64,000 bases of DNA from Trichosphaerium sp. ATCC 40318 (lineage: Eukaryota; Discosea; Flabellinia; Trichosidae). The stretch is taken from positions 62,001-126,000 of the forward strand of contig JALMLS010000122.1 of assembly GCA_038496445.1 (NCBI GenBank), in the 5' to 3' direction. Position 1 is the stretch's first letter, and every line of letters starts with the position of its first letter. The position numbers and the translations under genes were made by a program. The notes beneath the pieces are model-generated. The model was given only the letters and a program-made list of their open reading frames with translations, was not told the DNA's origin and did not search any database. Shown in pieces: positions 60,618-64,000 of the stretch.

Positions 60618-62875
60618 ATGGCATCAGTAACGGTATGCTTTATTAAACGTCAAACTCAGCGATACTAATTATCACAGACGTGCTTGGTAGCGTTCATTGC
60701 AATATTTATCGCATTGGTATACGTCGCACTGTATACTGACGAAGAAGCAAACAAATCCACTCCTTTGACGCCTATTATCATCAAGCCATCATCAAACTTG
60801 GATGAATACGCCATTAACCGACGCCCTGTTGTTTTACGTAACAGCCTAGTTAAGAAATGGAGTGCGTTAGATTTGTGGTCTCTAGAATACTTGAAACAAA
60901 GGCTTCCGACAACGGTACGCATTGCATGTCACTTTTGACACCCCAATTTCTGGAATGAAGTAAAATAATCAACTGTTACAGATAAAAAAAGTAAAAGTTA
61001 GTGAACAGCGATTTTTTGCTAACTATGCAACTCAAAAAGATCATCCTATCCGTGGTATTATTTACGAGTGTCTTGTGTATACAAACATTAATTATTTAAG
61101 GGTATGATGATCCAGTGACACCTGTAAAATACGATGGAGAATTTGAGCTGGATTCCTTTGTTGATGATGATTTATACAGGTCATTTGTTCGCGTATTTTG
61201 CACTATGAGCTACTAACACATAACTCAGATATACCACACATCCTCTTAGATCGATATCACCATCATTAGAGGTTTGTTATTTAGCGTAGGGTTTCGTAAT
61301 CAAAGTTTGTTTTTTTAATACTTTTATCAAGGTTGATGTGATGCCTGCTGGAGGGTTGTTTTCAAGTGCTTGTGGATCATCAACACGAAAAGCGAGGATG
61401 CTTATAATAAGCTCATCTGTACGCTTTGATTGTCGTTCGTCGTGATTGTTGTTATCCTGTCTAAGAACCTCAAACAAAGGGAGTAGTTACAACACCACAT
61501 TATGATTTGGCAGAGAATTTTTTTGTACAAATTGTCGGTGTTAAAAATATCAAGCTTTGGCCTCCTTCTTTTGCTGAAAAATTCCACGTGTTCCCTGCTT
61601 TACATCCACATCATAGACAAGGGCAGATATATAATCTAAAAAACGTCAACAAAACCTTGTTTCCGGAATTTAAAGGTACTTGGTATTGTTGTATCCAATA
61701 TCTTTCTCATTTAATGCAGATGAAGCTCCATTCATAGCAAGGCTTTTACCAGGAGATATACTATTCATACCACCACACTGGGTATGTTCCAACCTTATTT
61801 AGGACTCAACGTTTACAGAGGCTGTACAAGGCGTTTCAACATTTGCGTTTCATTTTTCTTCTCTATCACGTGATATCTGTTGTGTTTTTTTCTAATGACC
61901 TATTATCAAGGTACATGAAGTTGAAACTAAAACGTTCTCAGTATCTTTATCGCACACGTGTGAAAGTGAAGGTACATTTTCATAGTGTATTCTTCTTTTT
62001 ATGGCCTTTTTGCTTGTACAAAGCTTATGTCTCAAACGTTTTCTTTTACAGTAACTTTTTGTACCTGTACCATAAGCCCTACCTAGCTCACCTTCATAAC
62101 TAATCTGAAATGTTTGATATAGAGTACAGAATCTTTGAAAAATCGTTTGTATCATTACCTTTGAGTGGTATAAGTGATTCAGTAAAGCAACAAGTAATTG
62201 CTACATATCTATTTGCATTGATTGAAAGAGGTATTGTCAATGCTCTTCTAAGCTTTGTTACCCTTTTGTGTAACTTTGCTTTATTGCTTTAAACTCATTG
62301 CATGTAGTTGTTGGTGAGGGTTCTTCAAGTAATTTCTTTGGGCATCTCTACAACCAACGTTATGCGCCTCTATTTGGAGAAAATCCAGGCAAAAGGTAAA
62401 AGTGGTTACAGTTTTTCTTTGTTGGTTTTTTGGTCAAATACTACTTGTGTTTAAATACCAACAACTTGATTCAATACCACACATAATATAGTGTGTTTTA
62501 TTCTGTATAATTGACCTCAGTCACAGTGTAAAGTGCTGTTGTTTTAGCATACTTTTTCTGGAGTGTTTTTATGTTTTTTTTCGTTTGGCTAACAAGTTGC
62601 TTATAAATACTCGTGTAGGTCTATTGCACTTTTATCTATGGAAGATATTAAACACCTACATAGTGCTATTGAAACACACAAATCACTATGGGAGCATGTT
62701 AATACAGACATTAGAAAGTATGTGCACAACTGTTTGTTTTTGTTACTGTTCTATTTCATTAACTTTTTTCAGTACTTTGCTTGGTATCTATGTTGAAAAA
62801 ATATCTTTATGGGCATGTAATGATGAATGGGAAGATGTACCACTGTTCATTGCATCTCTATCACGTGTAAACTAG
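60618..62875 (+). CDS. Membrane-anchored JmjC/cupin oxygenase-like protein
   Basis: Two short exons give a single N-terminal hydrophobic anchor (CLVAFIAIFIALVYVALY), so type II topology is likely. The catalytic region follows the JmjC (cupin-8) pattern: INRRPVVLRNSLVKKWSALD, an acidic stretch, GGLF, then GVVTTPHYDLAENFFVQIVG with the HxD iron ligands, KNIKLWPPS, and LLPGDILFIPPHW followed by VHEVETKTFSVSLSH with the distal His. The C-terminal part (VVGEGSSSNFFGHLYNQRYA, LLSMEDIKHLHSAIE) is family-unknown. Such 2-oxoglutarate/Fe(II) enzymes hydroxylate or demethylate proteins. A lumenal or ER location is inferred. Stop TAG 62873-62875. Confidence 0.8.
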
Positions 62876-63031
62876 ACAACAAAAATAAAAAAAAACCATC
62901 CTAATTTAATTACCTGCAGTACTTCAATTGACGAATGATTGTTTTATTGTCTTTATCTTCTTTGCAAGTTATACAGCTATTACATACTATTACGTGTTGA
63001 ATATAGGACGCCCAATACTTAGTACTCTTGG

Positions 63032-63799
63032 CTAAAAGGTATACACGCAAGTCCCATTCAAAATTGTAAACCATTCCCCTGTAACATTAGTGGTATGTGC
63101 ATAAATAGTGTATGTTGGTGCACCAACAAGTACTTTTATGCCTACATCAGTTATTGAAGTGTTATTAAGGCTTATGGTATGAACTCTGGTGAGTGCTTTA
63201 AGACCTTCATCAGTAACTGAAGTGTGATCAAGGTAAATCTCATTAACTCCAGCAAGTGCTTTAATACCTTCGTTGGTTACTGCAGTATTGCTGAGGTATA
63301 TAGCATGAACCCCTTTAAGTGCTTTAATACCTTCATCAGTTACCAAAGTGCTGCAGAGGCCAATAGTATGAACTCCAGCAAGTGCTTTAACACCTTCATC
63401 AGTTACTGAAGTGTTAGCAAGGTGAATCTCATGAACTCCAGCAAGTGCTTTAACACCTTCATCTGTCACTGTAGTATTAGAAAGGTAAATCGTGTGAACA
63501 CCAGCAAATAGTTTGATAATGTTATCGTCGAAACGACGTCCTTTAAACGTGATTTTTGTGTATTTAAGAATACCAGCATATTTCGCAGCTGATTTTGCCT
63601 GAACTGGTGTATTAATTGTAATGGCGTGATATCCAATAATATCGTGAATGATAGAAGCAAACAAATAACAAGTCTGACAAGCTGCAAATCGTGATTTGGT
63701 CGTTTGACGCAAGATGTGCGCTAACATCTCTGTAGGTAGCTGTAACAAACTCGTACTGGTGGTGTCAATTTTAGAACGTTTTGAGGTGGAAAGCATCAT
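63032..63799 (-). CDS. F-box/LRR protein, intronless
   Basis: A 255-codon frame from ATG at 63799. The F-box reads LLQLPTEMLAHILRQ and SRFAACQTCYLFASIIHDI. After a spacer come about seven LRR units of 21 residues (e.g. GVHEIHLANTSVTDEGVK, GVHTIGLCSTLVTDEGIK), then an irregular end (NVTGEWFTILNGTCVYTF). The 63-bp repeat unit is visible in the DNA. It is the intact paralogue of the broken copy at 1-208. Likely an SCF substrate adaptor. Confidence 0.8.
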   Translation of the reverse strand: MMLSTSKRSKIDTTSTSLLQLPTEMLAHILRQTTKSRFAACQTCYLFASIIHDIIGYHAITINTPVQAKSAAKYAGILKYTKITFKGRRFDDNIIKLFAGVHTIYLSNTTVTDEGVKALAGVHEIHLANTSVTDEGVKALAGVHTIGLCSTLVTDEGIKALKGVHAIYLSNTAVTNEGIKALAGVNEIYLDHTSVTDEGLKALTRVHTISLNNTSITDVGIKVLVGAPTYTIYAHTTNVTGEWFTILNGTCVYTF

Positions 63800-63856
63800 G
63801 TGGTAATTTCAAAGCGATTTCTGTTAAGTTTTTGTAGTTTTAATTAACTATTGTAG

Positions 63857-64000
63857 ACGGCAGTCAAGTTATTAATAACTATCAAGTCAACCTGCACTTT
63901 TCTTGCTGAACAAAACGTCTTAACTGAACATTATTGCGTAATTGCAAAGTCTGGTCAAAGTAAATAATAATTAATAATCTATTGATAACTTGACTGCTGT
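63857..64000. repeat. Short inverted repeat at right edge
   Basis: The 21-nt stretch at 63857-63877 (core GGCAGTCAAGTTATTAATA) recurs as reverse complement at 63980-64000 with 19 of 21 bases matching. The 144-bp span carries no gene. It may be a small MITE-like element ending at the window edge. The element could also extend beyond. Confidence 0.5.

Noticed and set aside
63140..63500. Regular 63-bp DNA repeats that could suggest a CRISPR-like or satellite array
   Set aside because: The period equals 21 codons of an intact LRR frame with synonymous variation. There are no unique spacers, and the window is eukaryotic.

Overview
This is an AT-rich, gene-dense eukaryotic nuclear segment. Most genes are broken by short introns (about 25-100 nt, a few over 200 nt) with GT..AG borders. 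The donors very often read GTAC(G), and three well-phased introns use GC..AG. The gene set is that of a unicellular (or very compact) eukaryote related to the opisthokont/amoebozoan side: a STAT-like factor with SH2 domain, a PAK-type kinase with CRIB domain, an FG-GAP (integrin-alpha-like) membrane protein, an EF-hand phosphoinositide kinase, NUP210, RPN13 and a ZNFX1-type helicase. The species cannot be named from the sequence. Most ORF starts and stops are firm, but exon borders were worked out by eye from reading-frame continuity and splice motifs.

Layout. 1-208 is a broken F-box/LRR copy. 410-2270 (-) is an Ala/Glu-rich actin-bundling-like coiled coil. 2806-9866 (+) is a large ZNFX1-like RNA helicase with an added RGG and cold-shock-like N-terminus. 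10130-15135 (+) holds a mucin-stalked membrane protein, a GRAM-domain membrane protein and an EF-hand PIP kinase. 15198-15817 has two tiny convergent genes. 15929-19026 (+) is a PAK-like kinase. 19403-22683 (+) is a multi-pass membrane protein whose large intron contains a 543-bp foldback element. 22853-24823 (-) is the proteasomal ubiquitin receptor RPN13, divergent from a secreted SLOG/LOG-like Rossmann protein (24939-25581, +). 25895-28480 has an intronless F-box/MORN gene, an LRR relic and gene-free AT-rich DNA.

28484-38048 (-) is NUP210, with an initiator tRNA-Met gene nested in one intron. It is divergent from a SMYD-like SET protein (38168-39884, +). 40179-43285 (-) is an FG-GAP type I membrane protein. 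43600-45351 holds an F-box relic and an F-box/ubiquitin-like gene. 46236-49292 has a small single-pass protein and an unrecognised membrane protein. 49490-50785 (-) is an intronless F-box protein with 14 LRRs. 51361-53743 (-) is a Cys-rich surface protein. 54876-57755 (+) is the STAT-like factor, followed by an LRR relic, a coiled-coil protein, a poorly resolved small gene, a membrane-anchored JmjC protein (60618-62875, +) and another intronless F-box/LRR gene (63032-63799, -).

Two themes recur. One is signalling and membrane biology (STAT, PAK, PIP kinase, FG-GAP, GRAM). The other is a dispersed, fast-decaying family of F-box proteins with LRR, MORN or ubiquitin-like partners, mostly intronless and filling the gaps between intron-rich genes. 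The palindrome CACGTG is strikingly frequent across the window.
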